From contig NZ_DGIR01000034.1 in the NCBI RefSeq assembly GCF_002386445.1, positions 115,361 through 179,360 on the forward strand: a stretch of 64,000 nt of DNA, read 5' to 3'. Origin of the DNA: Pseudomonas sp. UBA4617. Lineage in GTDB: Bacteria > Pseudomonadota > Gammaproteobacteria > Pseudomonadales > Pseudomonadaceae. The translations under genes were made by a program, and so were the position numbers. This document shows positions 35,100 through 44,845 of the stretch, piece by piece (position 1 is the stretch's first letter; each line of letters starts with the position of its first letter). The notes below the pieces were generated by a model, which was not told the DNA's origin, did no database searches, and saw only the letters and a program-made list of their open reading frames with translations.

Positions 35100-38000
35100 T
35101 TAATGGAAATCCCGGCTGCGCACATCCAGCCCCTGCAGCAACTGGCTGACATCTTCCAGCCGCCGCGCAATCAAGTGGCGCACCCCATCGGCCTGCTCCA
35201 GCCGCCCGCTGACCTTGAGCAACTGCGACCCCACCAGCGCCCGCCGCTGCCGCTCGGCCAGGTCGCGCCACACCACGACATTGACCATGCCGTGCTCGTC
35301 CTCCAGGGTGACGAAGGTCACGCCACTGGCCGTCTGCGGCCGCTGGCGGCCCACCACCAGCCCGGCCACGGCAATGTTGTCGCCATGCTCGACACCTTGC
35401 AGTTCGTGCGAACTGCGGCAGCCCAGCGCCCTCAGACGTGAACGCAACAAGGCCAACGGATGCGGCCCAAGCGTGGTGCCCAAGGTCTGGTAATCAGCCA
35501 TCAGGTTCTCCGCCAGGCTGGGGACAGGCAGTTCGACGTCGCCTTCCGGCACGGTTTCCACGTCGGCGAACAAGGGCAGCTGCGGCTGCACCGCCGCCAC
35601 CTGCCAGCGCGCCTGATGGCGATCACGAGCCAGGGCGCGCAGCGCGCCAGCATCGGCCAGCTGGGCGCGGGCACGCGCGTCGAGCCTGGCGCGCAGGCAC
35701 ACGTCCTCGACATCGCGCCATGCCCGCTGCGCCCTCGCCTGCACCAGGCGCCTGGCATCGGCCTCGGCAAAACCACGCACCAGGCGCAAACCCATGCGGA
35801 TGGCCAGGGCCTCGCCCGCGTCAGGTTCAAGCGTGCAGTCCCAATCACTGTGGCAGACATCCACCGGCCTGACCGCAATGCCCTGGCGCCGGGCTTCTTG
35901 CAGCAACTGGTCGGGGCTGTAGAAACCCATGGGCCAGCTGTTGACCAGCGCACAGGTAAAGATCGCCGGTTCATGGCACTTGAGCCAGCTGCTGGCATAA
36001 CACAGCAAGGCAAAGCTGGCCGCGTGCGATTCCGGGAAGCCGTAGCTGCCAAAGCCCTTGATCTGCTCGAAGATGCGCTCGGCGAACGCCAGCGCGTAGC
36101 CATTGCGCAACATGCCCTGCACCAGCCGCTCGCGGTGCGGCTCCAGGCCGCCATGGCGCTTCCACGCAGCCATGCTGCGACGCAACTGGTCGGCCTCGCC
36201 GGGGCTGTAGTCGGCGGCGACCATGGCCAGCTCCATCACCTGCTCCTGGAACAACGGCACCCCCAGGGTGCGCTCGAACACGGCCTTGAGCTGCGGCGAG
36301 GGGTAGGTCACCGGCTCCTGCTTCAGGCGTCGGCGCAGGTAAGGATGGACCATGTCCCCCTGGATCGGCCCGGGGCGCACAATCGCCACCTCGATGACCA
36401 GGTCATAGAAGGTTACCGGGCGCAGCCGAGGCAGCATGGCCATCTGCGCACGCGACTCGATCTGGAACACGCCCATGGTCTCGGCGCGGCTGATCATTGC
36501 GTAGGTGGCCGGGTCTTCGCCGGGAATGGTCGCCAGGGTCAAGTTCCGGCCACGGTGGCGTTGCAACAGGTCGAAGCAACGGCGCAGGGCGCTGAGCATG
36601 CCCAATGCCAGCACGTCGACCTTGAGCAGGCCGACCATGTCCAGGTCGTCCTTGTCCCACTGGATCACCGTACGCTCCGGCATCGCGGCATTTTCCACCG
36701 GCACCAGTTCGTCCAGGGGTTGCTGCGAAATGACGAAACCGCCCGGATGTTGCGACAGGTGCCGGGGGAAGCCGATTAAATCACCGGCCAGCACCAGCAC
36801 CCGCCGCAGCGCAGGGCTGCCCGCCTCGAAACCGGCCTCGGCCAGGCGCTGGTCATCGGGTATGCGATCGCTCCAGCGGCCACAGCACTTGGCCAGGGCA
36901 TCCACTTGGTCGGCCGGCAACCCCAGCACCCGCGCTACATCCCGCACCGCACCGGCGGCATGGTAGGTGTTGACCACCGCGGTGAGTGCCGCGCGGTGCC
37001 GGCCATAGCGACGGAACACATACTGGATCACTTCCTCGCGGCGGTCATGCTCGAAGTCCACGTCGATATCCGGCGGCTCGTTGCGCTCGCGCGAGAGGAA
37101 ACGCTCGAACAGCAGGCGGTGCTCCATGGGGTCGAGTTCGGTGATGCCGAGGACGAAACACACCACCGAATTGGCAGCCGACCCCCGGCCCTGACAAAGA
37201 ATGCCCTGGCTGCGGGCGAAGGCGACGATGTCGTGCACGGTCAGGAAATAGCTCTCGTAGCCCAGCTCCTCGATCAGCGCCAGCTCCTTGGCCAGCACAT
37301 CCCGTACCTTGCCACTCGGGCCCTGCGGCCAACGCAACGGCAACCCCTGCTCGCACAGTACCCGCAGCCAGCTCGCCGGGGTATGGCCCTGGGGTACCAG
37401 CTCGCGAGGGTACTGGTACTTCAACTCACTCAACTCGAACTGGCAGCGCGCCGCGATGGCCAAGGTCTCGGCCAGCAGTTCGGGGGGATAGAGTTCGCCC
37501 AGTTGCGCCTGGCTGCGCAGGTGCCGCTCGCCATTGGCAAACAGAAACCGCCCGGCCTCGGCCACCTGGCAGTGCTGGCGGATGGCGGTCATGCAATCCT
37601 GCAAGGCGCGGCGGCCACGCACGTGCATGTGCACGTCACCGCAGGCCACGGCACGGATGCCGACCCTTGCGGCCAGGCTGCGCATGCGTTCGAGGTGCAG
37701 GGCATCGTCACTGCCGCGGTGCAGGTGCACGGCCAGCCACAGGCGCTCAGCGAACACGCTGTACAGCCATTGCCCCGTGGCGGTATCGGTGCCGTCATCG
37801 GCCACCCACAAGGCCAGCAGGCCATGCTGGTGCTGCAGCAGGTCATCGCGAAACAGCTGGTATTCGCCCTTCTGCGCGCGCCGCCGGGCCCGGGTGATGA
37901 GCGCGCAGAGGCTCTGGTAGCCCGTCAGGTCCTGCACCAGCAGCACCAGTCTGGGGCCGTCCTGCAACTGGACTTCACTGCCCACGATCAACTGCAACTG

Positions 38001-38180
38001 GTGTTTCCTGGCCGCCTGCCAGGCCCGGACGATGCCGGCCAGGGTGCATTCGTCGGTGATCGCCAAGGCCTGGTAGCCCTGCTCGCGCGCACGGCGGAAC
38101 AGCTCGTCGGCGCTCGACGCGCCGCGCTGGAAGCTGAAGTTGGACAGGCAATGCAGTTCGGCATAACCCGGAGTGCTCAT
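35100..38180 (-). CDS. dnaE2: Error-prone DNA polymerase III alpha subunit (ImuC)
   Basis: A 1026-residue C-family polymerase for translesion synthesis. It begins with a PHP domain (YAELHCLSNFSFQRGAS), has LCQGRGSAANSVVCFVLGI, the catalytic aspartates in PPDIDVDFEHDRREEV, and a C-terminal OB domain (NIAVAGLVVGRQRP). It is shorter than replicative DnaE (about 1170 residues), as usual for DnaE2. Its ATG overlaps the imuB stop (ATGA). It is last in the lexA2-imuA-imuB-dnaE2 operon. Confidence 0.97.
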   Translation of the reverse strand: MSTPGYAELHCLSNFSFQRGASSADELFRRAREQGYQALAITDECTLAGIVRAWQAARKHQLQLIVGSEVQLQDGPRLVLLVQDLTGYQSLCALITRARRRAQKGEYQLFRDDLLQHQHGLLALWVADDGTDTATGQWLYSVFAERLWLAVHLHRGSDDALHLERMRSLAARVGIRAVACGDVHMHVRGRRALQDCMTAIRQHCQVAEAGRFLFANGERHLRSQAQLGELYPPELLAETLAIAARCQFELSELKYQYPRELVPQGHTPASWLRVLCEQGLPLRWPQGPSGKVRDVLAKELALIEELGYESYFLTVHDIVAFARSQGILCQGRGSAANSVVCFVLGITELDPMEHRLLFERFLSRERNEPPDIDVDFEHDRREEVIQYVFRRYGRHRAALTAVVNTYHAAGAVRDVARVLGLPADQVDALAKCCGRWSDRIPDDQRLAEAGFEAGSPALRRVLVLAGDLIGFPRHLSQHPGGFVISQQPLDELVPVENAAMPERTVIQWDKDDLDMVGLLKVDVLALGMLSALRRCFDLLQRHRGRNLTLATIPGEDPATYAMISRAETMGVFQIESRAQMAMLPRLRPVTFYDLVIEVAIVRPGPIQGDMVHPYLRRRLKQEPVTYPSPQLKAVFERTLGVPLFQEQVMELAMVAADYSPGEADQLRRSMAAWKRHGGLEPHRERLVQGMLRNGYALAFAERIFEQIKGFGSYGFPESHAASFALLCYASSWLKCHEPAIFTCALVNSWPMGFYSPDQLLQEARRQGIAVRPVDVCHSDWDCTLEPDAGEALAIRMGLRLVRGFAEADARRLVQARAQRAWRDVEDVCLRARLDARARAQLADAGALRALARDRHQARWQVAAVQPQLPLFADVETVPEGDVELPVPSLAENLMADYQTLGTTLGPHPLALLRSRLRALGCRSSHELQGVEHGDNIAVAGLVVGRQRPQTASGVTFVTLEDEHGMVNVVVWRDLAERQRRALVGSQLLKVSGRLEQADGVRHLIARRLEDVSQLLQGLDVRSRDFH

Positions 38181-39595
38181 GCGAACCAGCCTTGCAGCCA
38201 CAACGGGCCAGCCTGGCTCAGGTCGCGGTAGGCCCAGCCACGCAGGCCATCGCGGGTTTCGATGCGGTAGTAGTCACGGCGCACGTCACCGCCATCCCAC
38301 CAGCCCGACTCGATACGCTCGGCATGGCCCTGCACGCGGTAGCAGGTTTCGTCCAGCCTCATCGGCGCCGCCAGCAACCAGCCCGGGCGGCTGCCAGGGG
38401 CCACCGGCAAGCTGCCCGGGCCGCCCTGCTCTACCCGCTGCCAGGCGCATTCGGGGCGGTGGTCGGCGGCCACGCTCAGGCTCTTGACCGCGTCATCGCC
38501 AAGGCGCGCGCGCAGCCGTTCACGCAATTGCTCCCAGGGTTGCGCCTGTTGCGCCCGTGGGTCGAACAACGCCTGGTGCTGCGGCACGAACGGTGGCAAG
38601 TCCTCAGCCACCAGCCGCAGGTTGCGCACCGGCGCGGGAATGCGCAGCGGTTCCAGGCGCCCGCGTGCCAGCTCGAACAGCATTGCGGCATCGCGTTCGG
38701 CGGCCAGCAGGCCCACCTTGAGCAAGGTGTCCGGCCCGTCGGCGTGCTCCAGGTGCAGGCAGAACCGCTGCACGCCGCAATCACGCCCGGCGAGGAAGGC
38801 GGCCAGGTCGTTGAGCATGCGCCGCAACGGAAACAGCAGGGCCTGGTGTGATTCGACGTCGAAGTTCAGCTCCAGCCGGGTTTCGAAACGGTCGGGTGGC
38901 TGGTAGAAGGCCAGGCCCAGGTTGCGCAGGCCAAGCAACTGGTCAAGGTGCAGCTGCACCTGGGCCGCAAAGCGCCTGGCCAAGGTATCGCGGGGCAAGG
39001 CCAGTACCTGGCCCAACTGGCGCAGGCCCATGCGCGCAAAGGCCTCGGCAGCCTGCGCCGGCAGGCCGATACGCTCGATCGGCATGCCCAGCAGCGCCGC
39101 CCGGGTGGCATCGGCATCGCCAACAGCCAGGCCATCGTGGCCGTTGGCAAGCATGCGCGCCGCCACCGGGTTGCTGGCCAGGACGATGCGTTGGCGCAGC
39201 CCCAGCTCCGCCAGTTCCTGACGCAGGCGTGCCTCGAACGCCGGCCAGGGGCCGAACAGTTGCAAGCTGGAGCCCACCTCCAGCAACAGCGCGCGTGGGT
39301 AGTGCAGGCTGACCTGGGCACTGAAGCGGTAGGCCCAGGCCGCCAGCAACTGCTGCACCTGGTCGATGCGCCTGGGGTCGGCTTCGACACAACTGAAGCC
39401 CTCGGCCAGGGCGCGTGCGGCGGTCAGGGTTTGCCCGGCACGCAAGCCGAGGGCGGCCGCTGCCGGGTTGACCGCCTGCAGCACCCGGCGTTGGGTCGGC
39501 CCGCCAAGCAGCACCAAGGGGGTATCGGGGTCGTCACGCTCGCGCAGGACCGTGTCCAGCGCCAGCTGCGGAAACAGGATGCAGGCCCAGAGCAT
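38177..39595 (-). CDS. imuB: Y-family polymerase-like mutasome protein ImuB
   Basis: A 472-residue Y-family relative. It starts MLWACILFPQLALDTVLRE, has VNPAAAALGLRAGQTL and a region where active Y-polymerases have SIDE but this protein has LLLEVGSS. Catalytic acidic residues are therefore incomplete, as known for ImuB, which acts as a scaffold linking ImuA, DnaE2 and the beta clamp. It follows imuA by six bases and overlaps dnaE2. Confidence 0.95.
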   Translation of the reverse strand: MLWACILFPQLALDTVLRERDDPDTPLVLLGGPTQRRVLQAVNPAAAALGLRAGQTLTAARALAEGFSCVEADPRRIDQVQQLLAAWAYRFSAQVSLHYPRALLLEVGSSLQLFGPWPAFEARLRQELAELGLRQRIVLASNPVAARMLANGHDGLAVGDADATRAALLGMPIERIGLPAQAAEAFARMGLRQLGQVLALPRDTLARRFAAQVQLHLDQLLGLRNLGLAFYQPPDRFETRLELNFDVESHQALLFPLRRMLNDLAAFLAGRDCGVQRFCLHLEHADGPDTLLKVGLLAAERDAAMLFELARGRLEPLRIPAPVRNLRLVAEDLPPFVPQHQALFDPRAQQAQPWEQLRERLRARLGDDAVKSLSVAADHRPECAWQRVEQGGPGSLPVAPGSRPGWLLAAPMRLDETCYRVQGHAERIESGWWDGGDVRRDYYRIETRDGLRGWAYRDLSQAGPLWLQGWFA

Positions 39596-39601
39596 GATGC
39601 A

Positions 39602-40222
39602 TCAGCCCCGCCCCGGGCAGGCGATGGGCAGCGCCGGTGGCATGCCGCCCCGGCTTTTCAGCACACGCCATTGCGCCGGGCGGGTGTCGATGGCAATGCG
39701 CAGCGCGGCGGGTGAAGGGTTGTGCGCTGCCTGTTGCGGCCGGCAGGCAAAGGCCAGTGCCTGGCCGGTTTCGGCGGCCACCTGCAGGCGCCGCAGGGCG
39801 CGGTCATCGGCCCGTTCCGGCCAGCACAGCACCGCCGCACAACTGCCGGAGCGCAGGCACTGTTCGGCAGCCCACAAGGCATCGGCAGGTTCGGCGTCCA
39901 CCTGCACCAGCCAGCGCAGGTCCACCCCGGCAGCCTGCCAGGCCGGGGCGTAAGGAATGAAGGGCGGTGCCACCAGCACCACCCGGCCAGCGTCGGCACT
40001 CAGGCGCGCCAGCGTTGGCCACAGCAATTGCAATTCGCCACAGCCGGGGCTGGCTAGCAACAGTTCGCTGAGGGCCGCTGCCGGCCAACCACCTTCCGGC
40101 AGGCGTTCGTCGAGAGCGGCATGACCGGTGGGCTGCAGCCCCTGCGGCCGCGCCTGGGCCTGCCGGCCGCGCCATACCCGGCGCTGGTCGAGCAGCCGGT
40201 CGAGGTCGACCACCGCGCCCAT
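39602..40222 (-). CDS. imuA: Translesion synthesis-associated protein ImuA (SulA/RecA-like)
   Basis: A 206-residue protein with a RecA-like core. LDRLLDQRRVWRG and LDERLPEGGWPAAALSELLLASPGCGELQLLWPTLARLS are typical of ImuA; the P-loop is degenerate. It is required with ImuB and DnaE2 for induced mutagenesis in pseudomonads. Its start overlaps the lexA2 stop by one base. Confidence 0.92.
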   Translation of the reverse strand: MGAVVDLDRLLDQRRVWRGRQAQARPQGLQPTGHAALDERLPEGGWPAAALSELLLASPGCGELQLLWPTLARLSADAGRVVLVAPPFIPYAPAWQAAGVDLRWLVQVDAEPADALWAAEQCLRSGSCAAVLCWPERADDRALRRLQVAAETGQALAFACRPQQAAHNPSPAALRIAIDTRPAQWRVLKSRGGMPPALPIACPGRG

Positions 40223-40839
40223 CAGTCACGCCTCAGCAAGCCGCAGAATACGCCTTCGATGAAGAACGCCTGTTCAGGGCGGACATCGATGGGCGCATAA
40301 GCCGGGTTGCGCGGCAACAGCCGGTAACCGCGGCCCTGGCGCTGCAGGCGCTTGATGGTCACTTCACCGTCCAGGCGCGCGACCACGATCTGCCCGTCGC
40401 GGGCGTCGGCCTGCTGCAGGATGCCGACCAGGTCGCCGTCGAAGATGCCGTCGTCGATCATCGAGTCGCCACGCACCTTCAGCAGGTAATCAGGGGTACG
40501 GCGGAACAGGCTGGGGTCGAGCAGCAACTGCTCGTGGATGTCGAGGTCCGGGCCGATGGGGGCGCCTGCCGCCACCTGGCCGAGCACCGGTATTTCGAGG
40601 ATTTCCGGCCGGCGCAGCGGTTCGGCCAGGCGAATGCCGCGCGCCTGGTTCGGCGTGACATCGATGTAGCCGGCCTGGCACAGGGCGGTGATGTGCTTGC
40701 GGGCGACGCTGCGCGAGGCGAAACCGAAGCGCGTGGCGATATCGGCCAGGCTCGGTGGCTGGCCGTGGTCGGCGATGCGCTCGCGGATGAAGTCGAGGAT
40801 CGCGCGGCGTTTGGGGGTCAGAGTATCCATGGAGCACAT
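40222..40839 (-). CDS. lexA2: SOS repressor LexA2
   Basis: A 205-residue LexA paralogue. The winged helix includes PSLADIATRFGFASRSVARKH; the self-cleavage Ala-Gly is in GQVAAGAPIG; the catalytic Ser is in VRGDSMIDDG and the Lys in EVTIKRLQ. It represses its own operon with imuA, imuB and dnaE2. Two starts are possible: ATG 40839 (AAGAG upstream) and ATG 40830 (MDTLTPKRR, 202 residues). The operator overlaps the first. Confidence 0.95.
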   Translation of the reverse strand: MCSMDTLTPKRRAILDFIRERIADHGQPPSLADIATRFGFASRSVARKHITALCQAGYIDVTPNQARGIRLAEPLRRPEILEIPVLGQVAAGAPIGPDLDIHEQLLLDPSLFRRTPDYLLKVRGDSMIDDGIFDGDLVGILQQADARDGQIVVARLDGEVTIKRLQRQGRGYRLLPRNPAYAPIDVRPEQAFFIEGVFCGLLRRD

Positions 40840-40845
40840 TTGTAC
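40834..40845 (-). promoter_or_regulatory. LexA2 operator GTACAAATGTGC
   Basis: The minus strand reads GTAC-AAAT-GTGC, an exact match to the GTAC-N4-GTGC box known for P. putida LexA2, which differs from the classical CTGT-N8-ACAG box. It covers the upstream candidate start codon of lexA2 and a TACAAA hexamer that could be a -10 element. Confidence 0.8.
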
Positions 40846-40929
40846 TCTTTTCGGCGCACGCTGAACAGCCCCCTTCGTCGTCAGCTTTCGCTATGATGCC
40901 CAGGCGCGTGTTTTTTATCTGGATACCCA

Positions 40930-41586
40930 ATGCTGACTGCCCTGCTGTTCGACCTCGACGGAACCCTTACCGACACCGACACCTTGCACCTGCAGGCGTT
41001 TCGCCAGTTGCTGCACGAGCATGACGGCCGCGAACTGAGCCAGGCACAGTTCGAGGCCCAGGTCAGCGGCCGCGCCAACGGCGAGCTGTTCGCCGAGCTG
41101 TTTGTTGGCGCCAGTGCCGAGCAATGCCGGGCACTGGCCGAGCGCAAGGAGGCGCTGTTCCGCGCCCTGTCACCCAGCCTGGAGCCGATGCCGGGCCTGC
41201 TGCGCCTGCTGGAACATGCCCGCGCGCATGCGCTGGGCCTGTGCGTGGTGACCAACGCACCGCGGCTCAATGCCGAACACATGCTGGGCGCCATGGGCCT
41301 GGGCCGGCACTTCGAGCACGTGCTGGTGGCCGAAGAACTGGCGCGGCCCAAGCCGGACCCGCTGCCCTACCTGACCGGGTTGCAGCGGTTGGGGGCCGAG
41401 GCCGGGCAGGCACTGGCCTTCGAGGACTCGCTGCCAGGGGTGGCGGCGGCGAGTGGCGCAGGGATCTTCACCGTGGGCGTGGCCACGACCCAGACGCCGG
41501 AACGCTTGCTGGCGGCGGGGGCCGGGTTGGTGATCGAAGATTTCAACGACACCGCATTGTGGGCGTTGATCAAGGCCATGCAGTGA
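40930..41586 (+). CDS. HAD-superfamily phosphatase (beta-phosphoglucomutase / phosphoglycolate phosphatase-like)
   Basis: A 218-residue subclass I HAD hydrolase. The nucleophile motif FDLDGTLTDTD is at residues 8-18, the motif II threonine is in VVTNAPR, the lysine in LARPKPDPLPY, and the acidic motif in FEDSLPGVAAA. The cap domain between residues 18 and 90 decides substrate, which is unknown. It is divergent from lexA2 and followed after 33 bp by a LysR gene. Confidence 0.9.
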   Translation: MLTALLFDLDGTLTDTDTLHLQAFRQLLHEHDGRELSQAQFEAQVSGRANGELFAELFVGASAEQCRALAERKEALFRALSPSLEPMPGLLRLLEHARAHALGLCVVTNAPRLNAEHMLGAMGLGRHFEHVLVAEELARPKPDPLPYLTGLQRLGAEAGQALAFEDSLPGVAAASGAGIFTVGVATTQTPERLLAAGAGLVIEDFNDTALWALIKAMQ

Positions 41587-41619
41587 CCTGACGCCGCTCC
41601 TGGAAAAGGCGCTCGAGCC

Positions 41620-42531
41620 ATGCTCATCGACGAAGAACTGACCCTCAAGAAGCTGGAAACCTTCCTCGCCTTCATGCGCACCGGCAACCTTGGCCGCGCC
41701 GCCGCCGAGCTGGCGACCAGCGCCGTCAGCGTGCACCGCGCCATCCATTCGCTGGAAAGCGCGCTGCGCTGCCCGCTGTTCAAGCACGAAGGCCGCCAGC
41801 TGATCCCACTGGAAAGCGCCTATGTGCTGGAAAAGAAAGCCCGCCAGTTGATCCAGGACGCCGAGCAGATGGTGCGCCAGACGCGTGAAGCTGCCGGCTT
41901 CTATGCCGAACGGTTCCGCCTGGGTGCGCTCTACTCGCTGACGGTGAAAACCGTGCCCAAGCTGGTCATGGGCCTGAAGCTGCGCCGCAGCGAACTCAAT
42001 ATCGACCTGACCCTGGGCTCCAACGTCGACTTGCTGCAACGCCTGAAAAACCATGAGCTGGAGGCCATTCTCGTTTCGCTCGACGAAAGCGTCAGCGACG
42101 CGGCCTGCGCGCATTTGCCGCTGTTCTCCGACGACATTTTCCTCGCCGTGCCCACCGACTCGCCTTTTGCCGGGCAGGCCGAGGTGGACCTGGCCGACCT
42201 GGCCGACTCCACCTTCATCACCCTGACCCAAGGCTTCGCCACCCACCGCGATGGCGCACGGGTGTTCCAGCAGGCCGGCTTCGAGCCCAAGGTGGCCATG
42301 CAGGTCAACGACATCTTCACCCTGCTGAGCATGGTCAGCTCGGGCGTGGGCTTTGCCCTGCTGCCCGGGCGTATTGCGGCGGTGTACGAAAACCGGGTCA
42401 GATTGATCGCCCTGAAGCCGCAGTATCGCGTGCAGCAGCATATCGGTGTGGTGTTTCTGAAGGCGCGGGAGCGGGAGCCGAACCTGTTGGCACTGTTGGC
42501 GGAATGCCGGATGTATAGCCTGGAGCGCTGA
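41620..42531 (+). CDS. LysR-family regulator (MdcR-like)
   Basis: A 303-residue LysR regulator. Its N-terminus LTLKKLETFLAFMRTGNLGRAAAELATSAVSVHRAIHSLES and the effector region GVGFALLPGRIAAVYENRVRLI resemble regulators of malonate utilisation. No malonate decarboxylase genes are nearby, so the target is elsewhere or the similarity is only family-level. It lies 33 bp after the HAD gene and may share its transcript. Confidence 0.85.
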   Translation: MLIDEELTLKKLETFLAFMRTGNLGRAAAELATSAVSVHRAIHSLESALRCPLFKHEGRQLIPLESAYVLEKKARQLIQDAEQMVRQTREAAGFYAERFRLGALYSLTVKTVPKLVMGLKLRRSELNIDLTLGSNVDLLQRLKNHELEAILVSLDESVSDAACAHLPLFSDDIFLAVPTDSPFAGQAEVDLADLADSTFITLTQGFATHRDGARVFQQAGFEPKVAMQVNDIFTLLSMVSSGVGFALLPGRIAAVYENRVRLIALKPQYRVQQHIGVVFLKAREREPNLLALLAECRMYSLER

Positions 42532-42551
42532 CCGGGCTTTTTTCGGTTTCC

Positions 42552-43325
42552 TCAAATCGCCAAAGCCCGCTGCACCTCGCCCACCGTTGTCGCCAGGCTG
42601 CGCAGATGCAGGCTCGACACCCGCTCCACCGGTGCCTGATCCAATGGCCAGTGCAAGGCAATGCTGCCCACCAGGCGCCCTTGGGCATGCACCGGCAAGG
42701 CGATCGCCCGGATCAGGAACGGCAAGCGCACCGGGTATTCCCAGTGCCCTTCGGTTCGTTGGCCGAACCCTTTGCTGGCGTCTTCCTCGATATCACGCAG
42801 CACCGCCTCGTCGCCTAGCTGCTCGTGGGCCGCCAGGCGCTGCACTTCAGCCTCTGCCAACTCGCCCAGGCATGCCCGGCCCATCGCCGAGTGAAACAGG
42901 CTGGCATGGTGGCCGACGATCTGGCAGGTGTGCGGGTAGCGCTTGCGCAATATTTGCGGAACAACACTCTCCATCACTTCCAGGCGCTCGCCGTCGAAGC
43001 ACGACAGGTCGGCGACCAGCCCGGTGCGCTCGCTCAGCTCCAGCAGCATGGGCGCGGCGCTTTCCACCAGACGCCGCTTGAAGCGCAACTGGCGGTCGCC
43101 GAACAGGCGCCGGGCGCTCAGGCGGTAACGCCGGTCGCTGAGGCCACGGTAGACCCAGCCCTGCTCCTGCAGGGTGGCCAGCATGCGCGATACCGTGGCC
43201 TTGGGCAGCGCCGTCAGGTAATGCAGTTCTTCCAGGCCCAGGGCCTGGTGTTCGCCCAGCAGGTCGACGATGGCCAGCGCCCTTTCCACCGAACGCACAC
43301 CGCCTGTGTCTGTCGTGATCCCCAT
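42552..43325 (-). CDS. IclR-family transcriptional regulator
   Basis: A 257-residue IclR regulator. The N-terminal winged helix (VRSVERALAIVDLLGEHQALGLEEL, LPKATVSRMLATLQEQGWV) is followed by an effector-binding domain with HHASLFHSAMGRACL. It is the last gene of the minus-strand amidase operon, 65 bp after the amidase, and probably controls it. Confidence 0.92.
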   Translation of the reverse strand: MGITTDTGGVRSVERALAIVDLLGEHQALGLEELHYLTALPKATVSRMLATLQEQGWVYRGLSDRRYRLSARRLFGDRQLRFKRRLVESAAPMLLELSERTGLVADLSCFDGERLEVMESVVPQILRKRYPHTCQIVGHHASLFHSAMGRACLGELAEAEVQRLAAHEQLGDEAVLRDIEEDASKGFGQRTEGHWEYPVRLPFLIRAIALPVHAQGRLVGSIALHWPLDQAPVERVSSLHLRSLATTVGEVQRALAI

Positions 43326-43390
43326 AGGAATGACCTCCCTGTAGCTGGATGCTCAGGATAGCCAGCAAGATCCGCGCCTGCGCGGCGCCT

Positions 43391-44845
43391 TCATGGCATA
43401 TGCAGGCGCAGAGGTGGGCGCCGCTCGACCCAGCGGGTGAGCTGTTCGTGGGCGTAGGCCAGCTGCAGCAGCGCATGGTCGGCCTGGGCCGGGCCTATGA
43501 TCTGCAGGCCCATGGGCAGCCCGGCGGCATTGAAACCGACCGGCACGCTGATGCTCGGCAAGCCGGCCAGGGTCGGCCCGATCACCACTTCCATCCAGCG
43601 ATGATAGGTGTCCATCGCCCGCCCTCCGACCACCGTCGGCCACGGCTGCCGTGCATCGAAAGGGAACACCTGGGCCGTTGGCAACAGCAGGAAATCGTAA
43701 CGCTCGAACAGCTTGGCCAGCGCGCGGTACCAGGCGCTGCGGTCCAGCGAAGCCTGGTACAGCGCCGCCGCGCTCAGTTGCAGGCCACCCTCCACTTCCC
43801 ACTGCGCCTCGGGCTTGAGCAGGGCCCGCGTGGCCGGGTCGGCATAGGCCGCCGCCAGGTTGCCGTGCACCAGGAAGTGGCGATGGGTCAGCCAGCATTG
43901 CCACAATCGCGCCAGGTCGAACGCCGGCTGGCACGCTTCGACCCGGCACCCCAGTTCAGTGAAGTCCGCCAGTGCCGCTTCGCACAGGTTCAGCACCCCG
44001 GCGTCCATCGCCAGGTAGCCCTCGTAGTCGCCCAGCCAGCCGAGCCGCACACCACCAAAATCGCGCTGCAAGCCCGCAGCAAAATCATACCGGCCCTGGC
44101 TCAGCGACAATGGCGCGCGCTCGTCAAAGCCTGCCTGGACCGACAACAGCCGTGCCACATCCACCACGCTACGCCCCATCGGCCCCTCGGTGGCCAGCTG
44201 CTGCACGAACAGTTCCGGCGCCGGCCCATGGGGCACCCGGCCCTGCGACGGGCGCAGGCCATACACGTTGTTGAATGCCGCCGGGTTGCGCAGCGAGCCC
44301 ATCATGTCACTGCCGTCGGCGACCGGCAGCAGGCGCATGGCCAGCGCCGCTGCCGCCCCGCCGCTGCTGCCACCTGCCACCAGAGCCGGGTCGTAGGCAT
44401 TGGTGGTGGTGCCGAACAGGCGGTTGTAGGTCTGCGAGCCGAGGCCGAACTCGGGCACGTTGCTCTTGCCGACAATCAGCGCGCCGCTGGCCCGTACCCG
44501 CGCCACGCTGATCGCGTCCTGCCCGGGCACCTGCTCGGCAAACAGCGGCGAGCCCAGCGTGGTGCGCAGCCCTGCGGTGGCGGCCAGGTCCTTGATTGCC
44601 TGGGGCATGCCATGCATCCAGCCGCGCGAATGGCCACCGGCCAGCTCGCGATCACGTTCGTCGGCCTCGGCCAGCAGCGCCTCGGCCGGGCGCAGCGACA
44701 CCAGCGCATTGACCTGCGGGTTGAACCGTTCGATATGCGCCAGGTAGGCCTGCATCACCTCCCGGCACGACACCTGGCGAGCATGGATGGCCTGCGACAG
44801 TGCCTCGGCGTCAAGGGCAACGATGGGGTCGATGGCAAGCGGCAT
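43391..44845 (-). CDS. Amidase-signature family amidase
   Basis: A 484-residue Ser-Ser-Lys hydrolase that cleaves amide bonds. The triad is K85 (QAIKDLA), S160 (VAGGSSGG) and S184 (DMMGSLRNPA); the 75 and 24 residue spacings equal those of fatty acid amide hydrolase. The start MPLAIDP follows the MFS stop in a TGATG overlap. With a transporter and a metal-dependent deacylase in the same operon, it probably degrades an imported amide or N-acyl compound; the substrate is not deducible. Confidence 0.92.
   Translation of the reverse strand: MPLAIDPIVALDAEALSQAIHARQVSCREVMQAYLAHIERFNPQVNALVSLRPAEALLAEADERDRELAGGHSRGWMHGMPQAIKDLAATAGLRTTLGSPLFAEQVPGQDAISVARVRASGALIVGKSNVPEFGLGSQTYNRLFGTTTNAYDPALVAGGSSGGAAAALAMRLLPVADGSDMMGSLRNPAAFNNVYGLRPSQGRVPHGPAPELFVQQLATEGPMGRSVVDVARLLSVQAGFDERAPLSLSQGRYDFAAGLQRDFGGVRLGWLGDYEGYLAMDAGVLNLCEAALADFTELGCRVEACQPAFDLARLWQCWLTHRHFLVHGNLAAAYADPATRALLKPEAQWEVEGGLQLSAAALYQASLDRSAWYRALAKLFERYDFLLLPTAQVFPFDARQPWPTVVGGRAMDTYHRWMEVVIGPTLAGLPSISVPVGFNAAGLPMGLQIIGPAQADHALLQLAYAHEQLTRWVERRPPLRLHMP

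Noticed and set aside
42532..42551. Possible terminator with a T-run between the LysR and IclR genes
   Set aside because: The T-run is present but no convincing stem precedes it in this 20-bp gap.
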